64,000 nucleotides of DNA from Mixia osmundae IAM 14324 (GCF_000708205.1 NW_014575559.1:63373-127372), one strand, 5' to 3'; counted from the stretch's first letter, positions 22,934 to 37,037 are shown. Notes: generated by a model from the sequence alone, not told the origin. Numbers and translations are program-made.

Positions 22934-23546
22934 ATGCGTGTGAGGCTTGCCCGGGCGATCGACGACTGGATCCGGCACGTAAAGGTAGATGTGTCGCCTC
23001 AAGCCGTTGCCAATGACTTCTCGAGGGTCTTCAGAGAGCCAGGCCTATGATATGAGGCTGTCCCCGCACGTAGCGACTCCTGAGCATGCTCGCGGAGTTG
23101 CTACGGAGAGCGAGAGCATGGGTATGGTGTGCAAAGTAGACGTGGCATTCCGGCTACGTGTAGGTGGACAAACGAGCTGAATTGGCTTTGTCACTTGCCG
23201 CGCTGATCCAGTCGTCGCTTGTCCGACTCGGTAGCGACGACAAAGCACATCTCGCTGCCGAAGAAGCGTGCGAGAGAGCCGGCATGATCCGCTGACAGAC
23301 GTAGGGCATGGTATCGGGCTGAAGCAACACGCCTGCTCGTGACGATCCTCTGCAGGCAGCAGAGCTCGTCGAACCTTTTACTTGTACGATGCTCATCCGG
23401 TAGAGGAGTGCGTGCTCGAGCGGGACATGGAAACCTACCTGACCTGGCTCCCCACAGAGACTCGCGCGCAAGCCTCGAGTTTCGAGGAGCTGCTGCTGAT
23501 CGGATTTTGCCCGCTGCCGATCCGAATAAATTCGCGTCGAGTTTAA
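22934..23546 (+). CDS. Unrecognised spliced gene
   Basis: I do not recognise this gene, and it lacks one long open frame. Three plus-strand segments read like protein: from the ATG at 22934, with IDDWIRHVKVDVSPQAV; from about 23162, after a TAG acceptor, with LALSLAALIQSSLVRLG; and from about 23365 to the TAA at 23544, with FYLYDAHPVEECVLERD and FEELLLIGFCPLP. The joins are not fixed, and the stretch between the first two segments may hold a GC-donor intron or another exon. The gene fills the space between the divergent J-protein and the PKA gene. The minus strand of the same interval also has open frames but with poorer splice signals. Confidence 0.45.
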
Positions 23547-23851
23547 GGAGAGGAGGCGCTCAGCTGGCCTGGAACCGGTCAGATTGGCTTTGTCCAGGCA
23601 CGGACACGCATGAGGAGGTGACAGGCTCGCTTGTGCCGCGCTCAAGTCAGAACAAGAGCAGAGAGCGAACTGCTACGTCTGCGTGCACGGACAAGGGGGA
23701 CAGGCAGCAAGACCACGTCTATCGGTAGCTGTCCAGCATAGATTGTACATCGCCTGGCTGCTCATCCGTCTACGCGGACACTCGCTAGACTCGTGCTGAC
23801 ACCCGTCAGCTGCCTTCGCTCATACACGCTGCCCGAGCAGTCCCACGCTTG

Positions 23852-26282
<2,431 letters not shown>

Positions 26283-26405
26283 TGAATCGCCTCGGGCGAA
26301 CACATGCAAAGAAAGACTGCAGCCTTTTGTATCATTATCATGGGAGCGCGCGAATGCAGACTGTCTGTATGGTCCCTAACGTGCAATTCGTGGATTCCAA
26401 CTTAT

Positions 26406-27065
26406 CTATAGATGAGCAAGGACGGCTTCTTTCGAAGACACGTTGACATCACTGGGCGAATCTTCGACGCCAATGTAGGCGACTTTGAGGTCATCGATGA
26501 TCATTGCAAACCGCGCCGAGCGGACACCGAAACCGACGGCAGACACTGCAAGCGACGTCAGCACTGTACAAGATACTACGCGGGGGATCGTACGGTCTAC
26601 GGTGAGACCGGCTTCTTTGAGCCAAGTCAGACCGGAATCGCTCAGCATGAGCACATTGTCGCCGACTTGGTGAACCTGGTGCGCCGTCAGTATGCCTATC
26701 GTCATCACTCATATTACACACACGTACCGATCCCCAAGCTGATTGAACGAACATGTCATTGGTGGCTAAGCAGGCAATAGTGTCTACACCTTTGCCTTTA
26801 AGCTCGGATGCACCGGATACAAAGGCTGGCAGATGGCGCTCGGAGCAGCCTTTGGTGAAAGCACCGGGCACGCCAAACAAGACGACCTTCTTACCCTTCC
26901 ACGAGCTCGTGGAGAGCTTGGAGGGGTTGCCGCAGACCTTGGGGTCGTCCGTGCCGGTATAGGGCACATAAGCGAATTCGCCGGATGGTCTGTAGCTGGC
27001 ATGAGCGTGGACAGACTAGCGTGAGCGAGCACGGCTCACATCGTGTCTCCCTTGCTGATGGCCAT
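26406..27065 (-). CDS. Peroxiredoxin of the Ahp1/Prx5 type
   Basis: Exons complement(26406-26545, 26594-26675, 26728-26989, 27040-27065) encode 169 residues, the normal length. The protein starts [14 protein letters not shown] and carries the peroxidatic site [16 protein letters not shown], so the PxxxTxxC signature is kept although the usual PTC triplet is changed to KGC. Downstream are [10 protein letters not shown] and [16 protein letters not shown], both typical of this class. It reduces hydrogen peroxide and organic hydroperoxides, using thioredoxin or glutathione. The third intron (26546-26593, 48 nt) is a multiple of three without a stop; its removal is needed to obtain [11 protein letters not shown]. 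No targeting signal is visible. Confidence 0.93.
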
Positions 27066-27259
27066 GATATGAATGTGCGTGCGTGGATGTGGAAGTAACG
27101 GCAAGTTGGGCGCTACCGAACAGCACGAGCCGCGGCAAGGAAATTCTTGACTCATCAGGATTACGTGTGCCTCTGATTGATTTGATCCATGAAGACAATT
27201 GACAGGATCAACCATCTAGCTATGCCTTGACATCGCTCAAAGGATTGCATTGAGCGCTA

Positions 27260-29385
27260 CTAGACGAATGGGTTGACATTAAGCGAGTCTTGTCTCGCGG
27301 GTGCTGTGACATGCTCAATCGCCGATGGTATCGGTGCATGCTTTCGAACATTAGGTGCCGGCGGGGCTGGTCTACGCTTGTGGAAGACAGGCTTCGTATT
27401 AACAGCAGAGCTGTGCGAGGACGGATCAGGCGAATGGGGCGCAGAACGACTGCGCTCTATCGAGCTACCGAGTATCTTTCGATGGTGATCTAATGAGCTC
27501 GCCGGCCGATGGTGAGGTGCTCCCACTGGTTTGAGAAAGTGTGCTTCAGGAGACATCTCCTGGGGTGAATTGAGCCAGGGCGAGCCGCTCACGCTGCTGG
27601 ACTCGCTTGTCGCCGCGCCGATCGCTGTCAGACTGGTCGTGCTCGTACGTGAGCTGGTCGTGTTGAGCTCGAGCGACTGGAGTCCATTGACGAGCGAAGG
27701 CTGATCGTAAGGCTGTGCCTCGATCTCACGGGCAGACTCAGCAGGATAATCGCGCTTCATCGTGCCCCCGTTGACCGTCCTGCCTTCGAGATCGAGACAC
27801 CATTCGGCCTTGAGGTTGCGGTCGACGAGACGCTTCGTCGTTGCATTGACGTCACGTATGTTTGCATGGCAGACCAAAGAGAGCAAAGCCACTCGTATCT
27901 CAGCTCGCTTGTATGGATAGCTGCGCAGTTGCGTGTTCGTCACGAGAGGGTATAAAACACGCAGATATGTATGTCGTAGCTGCGAACCTCTGAGCCACAG
28001 CGCAGACAGCGAGAACGAAACTGACACTCTCTTGATCGTCTGGCAGGTCGTAGAGCTCTCGTATAAACACGTCGACGAGGACGCAGAGATCGTTGGTATA
28101 GAAGTAGTCGTGTGTCCCTCGAGTGGTGAACAGAAGGTATAGGATCTTCAAAATCAGTAGCGCGACACACAAGCTCTCGCTCGAGTGGTCTAAGCTTCAT
28201 AAGCTCTCTGGTGGTATATGATGTGTCAGACTCACCTAGTCTGTTCAGAATGAAAATGAGATTTTCTCCAAAAGTCTTGCTGCTGCCAAGCTGTCGCCGC
28301 ATGATGCGAAGCACGAGATTTGCATCTGCATCGAGGCTGGTCTCCTTCTTGCTGCGCTTGGCATCGCCGTTCGGCTTGCTGGCAGCGAGTGCGACCATGT
28401 ATTGTTCATTGAGCGCAATCTGACGGACTTGAGCGCAGACCTGTGATAATGGGCTTGCAACCTACGATGAGCCGAATGAGGGTATAGCTTAGGGTTTCGC
28501 CGTAGTTGCGTGTCGACTCGATGAGCTGGAAAACACCCTTGATGAATGACTCGTCGAATATACCTGTGCATTCATGAGCACGCGACTTCGAATGGCAGCG
28601 CTCGACATACCGAGCTCGATGATGGAAAGCTTGTGGACGCGACAGGCCTCGTAAAGCAGCCCGGCAGCTTCGATGCAGATCTTGTCATTTGCAGAGCGAT
28701 CACGTTCGTCAGGCGATGTCGCGCCTTTTGCATCCGGATAAGCATCGTCGACGTAGGCGTGTCCGTAGCGCAAGAGTATATCGCAGAGATTGGTGGTCAG
28801 TGGCGTGTTGGGTCCAATCTGCTGAGTTGGGCGCGAGGGATTCGAGGGTGGATACCTCGCCTGGTGAACCATGCGGTAGATGTGAGGAGCTTGAGCTGCT
28901 AGGAGATGCAGAGATACGAGCGCTATGTGTAGCCCCGTCGCTGACCGGGTCTGGAATCTCGCTCCGATCAGCTTCGGGTGGACTTGACTTGAGGAGACTG
29001 CCTACTTTGATGACAAAGTCGATGAGACCATCTACCACACGATCTCGATGACCCTGTACCAGCGAGGAATCCGCCAGTACGTCTGCAGCCCGCTCGAGGG
29101 ACTCGTCAGACTGAAGATAGTCATCTGTCGGTCTGCCCGTCAGCGCAATGCGGCGCGTCGCAGCGGCCAGACTGACGGTAGTAATGACTGCAGAACGAGA
29201 GGTAATGCCGCAGCGCATAGTCTAGCTCGCCCAGGTGAGTGTCGCGGGGCACGGTGAGCATATCCTCGAGCTCTGTCGGCGGCATCATTTGTGTCAGAAC
29301 CTTTGAACGGGCTGCTCGGCAGTCGAGGCGCACCCGAATAGAATTGCTCGGCCGTGTCGAGGAAGTACGTCGCTCCAAACTCCAT
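27260..29385 (-). CDS. LDB17: Ldb17/SPIN90-type actin regulator
   Basis: Eight exons, complement(27260-27979, 28026-28189, 28236-28419, 28466-28563, 28611-28950, 29006-29124, 29177-29272, 29334-29385), 590 residues. The N-terminus [15 protein letters not shown] and the first repeat region [15 protein letters not shown] lead into the leucine-rich armadillo-like domain, where segments such as [24 protein letters not shown] and [15 protein letters not shown] match Ldb17, S. pombe Dip1 and SPIN90. These proteins activate Arp2/3 to seed linear actin filaments at endocytic patches. The C-terminal 170 residues are disordered and include a proline-rich KRRPAPPAP site for SH3 partners. All introns are 46-61 nt GT-AG. 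No single open frame spans more than a third of the protein. Confidence 0.9.
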
Positions 29386-29639
29386 GGCTGGCTTGTTGTC
29401 TGGCTTGTCGCGGGCACAGAACGGCTCTCAGACTGCCAACATGGCCGTCATGTCTTCCTGTCCCAGGCGGGCTCAAAGGCGGCCCTGGATGATGCTGAAT
29501 GTACCGAGCAGCTTGTGCCTGATCAAGGATGATGCCGGCTCGTCTGTCTGAGGGGGCTATGCAGCGACAAAGCTTGGCTTAGCTGACGGTCTTGTCACCG
29601 CGCCGAAGAACGATCACACCGCTCACACTTGACGACGAT

Positions 29640-31114
29640 ATGGCGTACGTTTGGCTCGAAGCATCAAGAGCTCGTTGGCTGACGATCGATCGCTCAGTAG
29701 CGCTCGACCGGTAGGCTTCCTGGGGGCGGCAGACTGGCTGCGCAGCTCGGTCAAGCTCGTCAAATCGAAAGCCGTCGTCGACTTTACGGTGTTCCTGTTC
29801 AGCCAGGCGAGTCCTCGATCTCTGCTCAGCTCGCACTCGTCATGGGCTGACACGGCTTCCTTGCAGGTGCTACTCTTCTACGGCGCAAAGTATGTCTTCA
29901 CGAGGATGCTCGACCCTCAGGCGGCAAGGAAACGGGCGGCGAGTTCAAAGTCGAGCAAGACGCTCAAGCTCATGGGCAAACGGGACCTCGACCTGAGCGA
30001 GCATGAGATGATGATAGCTGCCGAGGTCATCTACCCTGAAGATATCAAGACCGGTTTCTCAGACGTCGGCGGCCTAGAACTCATCGTCGACGAGCTGAGA
30101 GAGGCGGTCATCTATCCGCTCATGAACCCCATGGCATTCCAGTCCACCTCCGATCTCTTCTCTGCTCCCAAGGGCGTTCTACTGCATGGGCCACCCGGTT
30201 GTGGCAAGACTATGCTCGCCAAGGCGCTCGCCAAGGAGTCGGGCGCGACTTTCATCAACATCAAAGTCTCGACCCTGCTCGACAAGTGGCTCGGAGAGAG
30301 CAACAAGCTCGTCGCCGCACTCTTTTCGCTCGCCCACAAAGTACAGCCCAGCATCATTTTCATCGACGAAATCGACAGCTTCTTGCGCGAGAGGAGCAGG
30401 AACGATCACGAGCAATCTGGCATGATGAAGGCAGAATTTATGAGGTTAGCAGTCCTGTCTGGAGCGCATAGACTGCGCTCAATACAGGAGCACGATACAG
30501 CTCGTGGGACGGCCTGACCACTGGCAAAGAGCGTATCATTGTCCTCGGCGCAACCAACAGACCCAATGACATTGACGCTGCCATTCTCCGGCGAATGCCA
30601 AAGCGCTTTGCGGTGCGGCTACCGGACGCCAAATCTCGCAGGAGTATACTCAATCTGGTGGGATTGCTCATGCTGCTTACTCAGCAGTCGCTGAGTAGAC
30701 GGACTGCTCGCCACAGATTCTCAAGGACATCCCACTCGAGCGAAATTTCAATTGGGACAGCTTGATACGACTCACAGTAAGCGCGCCCATCCATGTCACG
30801 CGAATCTACTGACATTTCAGCAGGATGGCATGTCAGGCAGTGGTCTGAAAGAAATGTGCCGAAATGCCGTCATGGTGCCCGTGCGTGAGGAGCTCCGACG
30901 GAATGGCCGGACAGCTCCTCCCAAATCATCAGACGCTGTTGATCCTCCAGAGCTCAAGGTGAGTCTTGCTTGCTCATGGTATATGCGCATGCGCTCATCA
31001 TTCAGCTTCATACAGAAGTTTGATATCCGCCCCGTGCGGACGAGTGATTTCTTCATCAATGGGAGGATTGCTTCGATTGGTAACGATGTACCCACTCAGG
31101 ACGGACTAGATTGA
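29640..31114 (+). CDS. MSP1: Msp1/ATAD1 AAA ATPase of the mitochondrial outer membrane
   Basis: Exons 29640-29644, 29698-29806, 29867-30444, 30501-30657, 30717-30776, 30824-30958 and 31016-31114 encode 380 residues. The first exon is only five bases (ATGGC). A membrane anchor ([17 protein letters not shown]) precedes the AAA module: Walker A GPPGCGKT, Walker [20 protein letters not shown] and the arginine-rich ILRRMPKRF, then [11 protein letters not shown]. Msp1 pulls mislocalised tail-anchored proteins out of the outer membrane. Intron 2 (29807-29866) is GC-AG with donor GCGAGT; it is 60 nt and open, but removing it makes the membrane helix continuous. The fifth intron ends in CAGCAG, so either acceptor could be used. 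Confidence 0.94.
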
Positions 31115-31167
31115 CAGCATCATTTGCATTCTCGTAGACGCTTTCTCTTTCCTATGACGTTCCGTGT

Positions 31168-33109
31168 TCACTGTCATGCGAGTCAGCGAACGGCACGAAA
31201 GATGCAGCCAGGGGCTCACTGTGATGACAGTGGGCTTGTCGCGACCGGTGATCTCGGCCAGCTGACTGAGCGAGAGCGCGACTTCGATGAGTGGCTTGAG
31301 TCCTTCCTGCGTATCGCCCGCATATTCGCTACTGTCCTTGGAGTACTTCTCCACGTAGAGTCTGATCGTCGCGCCGGAGCTGCCCGTGCCGCTCAATCGG
31401 AAGACAACGCGAGAGCCGTCCGAGAAGCGAACGTAGAGACCTTGGTTCTTCGAGACTGAGCCATCGATTGGGTCAGTGTAGGCAAAATTGTCGGCTTCCT
31501 TCACTTTGAAGGTCGTGGAGGAGCTTGTCGCTTTGAGATCAGAACCGATGAACTCGCCAGCGGCAAACTTCTTTTCAAGTTCCGACATAACTTTGTTAGC
31601 CGCGTCAGAGTCGACTTCTTCGTAATCGTAGCGTGAGAAAAAGGTGCGGCCGTACTTTGTGTAATGATCTTGCAAAATGCCTTGAATGCCGTTTCGAATG
31701 CCCTGCTTCGATGCAGCGGCAAGGATACTCAGCCAGGCGACGACGGCCCACAGGCCATCCTTCTCTCGGATGTGGTCCGAGCCTGTGCCAAAGGATTCCT
31801 CACCGCAGATCGACAGCCTGCCGGCATCCATCAGATTGCCAAAGAACTTCCAGCCTGGGAGCGTTGACGGTCATCAGCCCGGTGAGCAGACCGGACACAA
31901 ATGAGACGAACCTGTAGGGACCTCAAAGACTTCGAACTTTTTCGCTCTGGCCACGAGATCGATCGCGCCAGAGGTCGGCATGCTTCTCGCGAGACCTTTG
32001 ACGCCGCCCTTGGCAAAGTAGGGAATCGATTCTGCCCAGTCCGCAATGATAGCGACCGAGTCAGAGGGTGTAACGAAAGCACTCTTGCCGTAGATCATGT
32101 TCCTGTCACCATCGCCATCGCTCGCCGCGCCAAATTGGATATTCTCGGCGTCTACTTTGTGGACGAGGTCGTGCGCATAGGTCAAATTGGGATCGGGATG
32201 GCCGCCACCAAAGTCTGGTAGGGGCACGCAGTTCTGGATTGTCTTTTCGCTCAATCCCAGCTCGTCGATGAAGATTGCGCGGCCGTATGGGCCTGTGACG
32301 CCGTGCATGCCATCGAAGAGGACAGAGACGCCCTGGTCAGATTGAAGGAAAGACTTGATGGTCGAGAAGTCAAAGATGGATTTGAGCAAGAGGACATAGT
32401 CTTTGACTGAATCCACAATCTCGACGGTGAGTGAGCCTGCCTTTTGCTCTCCGATGGTGGAAAGGTCAATCTAGTTTGCACGTGGAGTTTAAGCGCGCGC
32501 GCCTCCGCTAAAACCTAGGGCTTACCTTGGGCACTTCTGCGAGCTTATAAGACTTGATGGTCTTTGTGATGTCGTAGATCTTGTTGGTCACTGCTTCCGG
32601 TGCAGGCCCGCCGTTGTCCATGTTGTACTTGATGCCAAAATCTCCCTTTGGACCTCCAGCATTGTGTGAGGCAGTGAGCAGGATACCGCCAGTCGCTTTC
32701 CGTTTCCTGATGAGATGTGAGGCTGCGGGAGTGGAGAGGATACCGTTTTGACCGATGATGAGCTTCGAGACGCCATTGCCGGCACTCAAGCTGACAATTT
32801 TTTGAATTGCCTCTGGACCAAAGTAGCGCCCATCGCCTCCCACGACGAGCGTGCTGCCTTTGACGCCCGGTTCGGGGATGGCAGACAAGATGGCCTGCAC
32901 AAAGTTCTCTGTGTAGTGCTACACGCTGACCCATGAGCTCAGTAGACGTATCTTAGAAGAGTTGCGCACTTCTTGTTGAAACACTGTCACTCTATCAACG
33001 TGGGCAGGCATCAGCTCCTTCGCCCGGGCAACGGGCCGACGTACTTCTTGCGCAGACCGCTCGTGCCTGGTTTCTGGCCATCGTACACCTTTGTCTGAAC
33101 TTCTGACAT
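31168..33109 (-). CDS. PGM2: Phosphoglucomutase
   Basis: Exons complement(31168-31170, 31220-31854, 31912-32470, 32526-32918, 32970-32991, 33045-33109), 558 residues as in yeast Pgm1/Pgm2. It interconverts glucose 1- and 6-phosphate. The phosphoserine loop reads [10 protein letters not shown], with alanine where proline is common; the metal site is SDGDGDRN; the sugar-binding loop is [11 protein letters not shown]; the phosphate-binding loop is [11 protein letters not shown]. The protein ends PTVIT. The last intron (31171-31219, branch site GCTGAC, acceptor GACAG) leaves a final exon made of the stop codon TGA only. Without that splice the protein would gain a 35-residue tail. It diverges from the GST gene across 211 bp. 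Confidence 0.95.
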
Positions 33110-33320
33110 CCTGACGAGAGCTGACTGAACGGCGGTGGCGAGCTCAAGATGAAGGCCAAAGAGCCGCTCGAAGGCGACACGCGCGCGACTGTCGACTGTC
33201 GCGGTAAGCATTGCCACCGGGCCCCGGCTACTTCGATAGCGTCTGCCGGGACTCACAGAGGCTTCGCCGTGCGACCTCAGCTTACTCCATCGGTGACCAT
33301 TGGTCGCTAACGCAGCGACG

Positions 33321-34145
33321 ATGGCAAAAGTCCAGTTCCTCTACGACTGCGTCTCGCCATGGTCCTACATTGGCTTGGTGCTCTTGCGTCGATACGAGCG
33401 CTTATGGCAGCTCCAGGTCGACTACCGGCCAGTCTATCTAGGCGGCGTCATGGTGGCCGCAGGCAACAAGCCGCCCATCACCGTCATCAATAAGGGTATC
33501 CACATGGCTCACGAGCTCTCTATCATTCCTGGCTATGTCGGCCTGCAGCTCCAGATGCCAAACGAGTTCCCCATCAACACGATCCACGTCGCGCGTTTGT
33601 TGCGGGTCATCAAAGACCGCAAACCTCAAGCACTCTTGCCCGCAACCGACCGCTTCTTCGTCTGTCAAGGCCGCTCAAGACGAGTCTCGCGCTGACAGAC
33701 ATGTTCAGGAATGCATCTTCGATGGCAAAGGCAGAGAGATGGAGGTCACCAAAGCGCAAAATCTGCCACGACTGCTCAGTGGCATCGACGGACTAGATGA
33801 GGAAGCTCTCAAGCCGCTCATGGAAGAGGCCGCCAGTGCAGAGAACAAGCTACGACTCAAGGTGTGCTCGAGATCTTTGTCCTGTCGTCATGCGCTCACA
33901 CTGCTTCGTGGCAGGATGAAGCCACAGAAGCCGTCGAGGAGAATGGGTAGGCTCGTGCGCGGCTGCGCGACTCTAGGCTGACAGGTGATCACAGCGCATT
34001 CGGATGTCCTTGGTTTACGATCGAGCGCGATGACGGAGAGAAGCGCAATTTTTTCGGCAGCGACAGGTTCGAGATCATCGCTCACTGGCTCGGCAAAGAA
34101 TACAGAGGACCTTTTCCTGAAGGACGACCAGATGCAAGATTATGA
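33321..34145 (+). CDS. Kappa-class glutathione S-transferase / HCCA isomerase-like
   Basis: Exons 33321-33659, 33709-33861, 33915-33946 and 33995-34145 encode 224 residues, the usual length of the family. The N-terminal thioredoxin-like strand and the catalytic serine are in FLYDCVSPWSYIGLVLL, where kappa GST and 2-hydroxychromene-2-carboxylate isomerase use the Ser of SPWSY/SPYSW. The central helical insert follows, and the closing ENGAFGCPWFTIERDDG contains the cis-proline-like loop and strand. FFGSDRFEIIAHWLG ends the fold. Substrates are unknown; relatives act in peroxisomes or mitochondria on glutathione conjugates. The ends of this gene and P5C reductase converge with 70 bp between them. 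Confidence 0.9.
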
Positions 34146-34215
34146 TCTGTCCGCTGATCACGCTGTTATCGCGGTCCGACGGCATCGCGCACGAATGCAT
34201 CACTGTACATTCTTA

Positions 34216-35364
34216 TCACCTCTTGCCCGTCGTAGCCTGTCCGAGACCAGATGCATGCTCTGTCGCAGTCTGGATACACCGTGCGATCGTTGACCGTACG
34301 CGACCGTCTTCGAGCGTGAGTAAGCCGGCGATCGTACACCCACCGGGCGCTGCTCCAGTGTATCAATATGACTCAGACACCATGCCAGATGACGTACTGG
34401 TGACAGAATCTTTGATGGCTGCAGGATGTGCGCCGCTTTTGAGGACCATTCTAGCTGCACCTTGCATAGCTACCATACGAGTCAGCCTATTCCCCCAGAT
34501 CAAGTATGCAACTCACTCTGAGCAGCAAGCTCGAGCGCTTCTGATCTCGGCAAGCCCATCATGACGCCCCCATCGGCCATGGCTTCGAGCATGAGGCACG
34601 CAAAAGCGGGTCCTGAGCCAGACAGAGCAGTGCAAGCATCAAAGTACTTCTCGTCCAAGAAACGCACTCTGCCTATCGGCGTGAAGAGCGAGCTAAGTAT
34701 GGCGCGATCCAAGCGTGCGTTCGGCCCTGTGGGGACGTTGGATATGACCGTCATGCCCTCTCTGATCTTGCAGGGCGTGTTAGGCATAGCACGAATAACG
34801 CGCGTGTCGCTCGGTAACCAAGAATGCAGCTGCTCCAATCGTGTGCCGGCCAAGATGGAGATGACGAGCTTGCCTGCCAGTGCTTCGCTCATGCCGGGCA
34901 CTTGCAAAATGGACTGAGCCATCTGTGGCTTGCAACTACCACTTGCGCCAGTGAGCTCGCGTACATTCTGGCCAAGCGCACTGCAACTGACCAGAGTAGT
35001 ATCACGTCACTTCGAGAGACGGGTCCCACATTGTCGCCAGCGACAACATCGACATGCAACTCTGAGTTCTTGACAGTCTCTCTCCACACCTTGTTGAGTC
35101 TCTTGATCGATTCCTCCCTGTTCACTGTGGTCACAAAGTTGGCAGGCGACGAGTCTGCTTGGGGATCAAGGATTGCGCTCGAGTCGGGCGTCTCTGCAGC
35201 CCCGTTTCTCGAGGATGACTCGACTGAAGGATGCGCGAGCGAGTCTAGCACGCCTGACAAGATGGCGACGCCCATGGTGCCGCATCCTACCGCGAGGAGT
35301 CAGCAAGCGCTGGCAGAAGATTTGCAGACTTGCCTACGACGCAGAGATTATAGCCGTTGGCCAT
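34216..35364 (-). CDS. PRO3: Pyrroline-5-carboxylate reductase
   Basis: Exons complement(34216-34349, 34398-34469, 34517-34935, 34992-35286, 35334-35364) encode 316 residues. The enzyme makes proline from P5C with NAD(P)H. The N-terminal dinucleotide loop VVGCGTMGVAILSG spans the first intron. Later motifs are VILLCCKPQMA, IRAMPNTPC, TALSGSGPAFACLMLEAMADG (cut by one residue when quoted in parts), and the C-terminal TPGGCTIAGLLTLEDG, all diagnostic of P5C reductase. The first intron (35287-35333) is GC-AG with donor GCAAGT, and the first exon has just 31 nt. A Ser-rich loop of about 30 residues is inserted after SGVLDSL. It diverges from the F-box gene across 172 bp. Confidence 0.95.
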
Positions 35365-35536
35365 CTCAGCTCGTGGCGGACGGTGGTGCTCCAGCGTCTC
35401 TTCGACTGGCCAGCTGAGTTCAGTGTGGCACTGGCGCTGAGCTGACAATCGCGCTACCTTCGCATCTCCTGAAATCCGAAATCCGAGCCTCACCAGGCCA
35501 CACTTTCTCCGACAGCAAGGCTCGGCAGCCGTCGAC

Positions 35537-36850
35537 ATGTCAGCCTGCCCATTGTTGACGCTACACTGGCTGCAGCGGTTTGATCAGAGCGCGTACGCTC
35601 GTAGCCAGCCGAGCCCATGCACTGCCTCAAGTCGTCCCGATAGCACCATCTCGGGCTCGTCGGCGATCCGTCTGCCCGTAGAGATAGCAGAGGAGATCAT
35701 CGAGCATCTTGTCTACGGGGATGAGGCACCTTCCAAGCAATTGGCTACCCTCGCGCTTGTCTGTCGCGAGTGGCGAGTCATCGTACAGGAACGCTATCTT
35801 TTTGGCCGGCCGGTTCTCTTGTCAGATAATGCCCTGGTCAGGTACAACGCCGCCTTGGATACGTTCTCGCACAAGGTCGCCGATATGCTCATTGATTTGA
35901 CCTATACGAATCGTTTCATCTTATCATACGCACGGCCTCAGCCAGGCTCATACTGCACCCTCGTACTCAACCAGATCCTATGTCGGGCGCACAATCTACG
36001 CAGACTGCGCCTGAGGTGTGTACCCACTGCTGTCCGCGCAAACCCTGCTGACGTCAAATGCAGAGGACGTGAGGGCGGCACATGGACCAAAGGATCCTGT
36101 GCGATCCTCGCATCCGCATGTCCACTCATCGACGAGCTCGAGCTAGACACTGTCATCGAGAGCACAGACGCATCCCTCAGTGCCACCCTCGAGCTCTTTG
36201 GCAGTGCAGCCTTGCGCTTGCTCAAGCATCTGACCATCAGGAGCGCTGCTGCCTTGCACGTCGAGCCTGTCCCACTTTGCACGCGTCTACCTGTGCCAAA
36301 GGGACTGTATAATCTGCAAAGTATCGTCTTGACCAATCTCTTCGTACTCGCCGACGATATTGGCTACCTTGTCAGCTGCTTTGCAGACAGCCCGGTCAGC
36401 AGAATCGAGATCCGAGATGTCTCCTGGGCGCCCACTACTTTGCCGCCAAGTTGGCCGCTGCGCAGTGCTTGTCTGACGACCATCTGTCCAATGTTGCGCG
36501 ACGACGTTCTGCTGCCTTTCAGCGAGCTCGAGGACGTCACACTTTCGGCCATGACGATCCCGCTTATCTATCATTGTCATCCTCAAGCAAATATCAAGCG
36601 TATTACGTTCGACTTTAATCCTCTTCGTTCGCTCACTGTCTCGACTGTCGAATTGGCACTGTCGTCACTCACGACAGCTGTCAAGTGGCTCTTGTCAGAT
36701 GAGCGCCCGTTTGCGGAACTACAAATCCTGGACATCCCCCTGATTGAAGATGTGCAAGGATACAGTATCATACCGACCGAACTCACGACTTTACTCGCTG
36801 ACTTGCGCTCTGCGCGCGGCATCGCAACGCCCGAAGATTGGCATGATTAG
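35537..36850 (+). CDS. F-box protein
   Basis: An F-box is visible near residues 44-85: IRLPVEIAEEIIEHLV followed by ATLALVCREWR, the pattern that binds Skp1 in SCF ubiquitin ligases. The rest shows irregular leucine-rich segments (LRRLRLR, LIDELELD, LEDVTLSAM), as in many basidiomycete F-box proteins whose targets are unknown. The whole interval is open (437 residues), but a clean intron lies at 36016-36063: donor GTGTGT, GCTGAC branch site, acceptor TGCAG, 48 nt, a multiple of three. I therefore prefer exons 35537-36015 and 36064-36850, giving 421 residues. Retention would only insert 16 residues. Confidence 0.85.
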   Translation: MSACPLLTLHWLQRFDQSAYARSQPSPCTASSRPDSTISGSSAIRLPVEIAEEIIEHLVYGDEAPSKQLATLALVCREWRVIVQERYLFGRPVLLSDNALVRYNAALDTFSHKVADMLIDLTYTNRFILSYARPQPGSYCTLVLNQILCRAHNLRRLRLRCVPTAVRANPADVKCRGREGGTWTKGSCAILASACPLIDELELDTVIESTDASLSATLELFGSAALRLLKHLTIRSAAALHVEPVPLCTRLPVPKGLYNLQSIVLTNLFVLADDIGYLVSCFADSPVSRIEIRDVSWAPTTLPPSWPLRSACLTTICPMLRDDVLLPFSELEDVTLSAMTIPLIYHCHPQANIKRITFDFNPLRSLTVSTVELALSSLTTAVKWLLSDERPFAELQILDIPLIEDVQGYSIIPTELTTLLADLRSARGIATPEDWHD

Positions 36851-37037
36851 CCCTCATCTTATCAAAGACACTGATGCCTGACGACCTTATGCAAATTGAC
36901 GATATGTACCGTGCATGCTCTTGTATCGAGCACAACACCAAGCAAGGCTGCTCGCCCGCCGAAACTCGAATATCTACACCATGAAAAATTGTCCGTTCGT
37001 AATCCAATAAATGATTGTTGATGTCCCGCCCGTACGC

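Noticed and set aside
23154-23645. A minus-strand open frame of 163 residues over the unrecognised gene
   Set aside because: It has no domain or initiator in a good context, and plus-strand segments across the same interval look far more protein-like.
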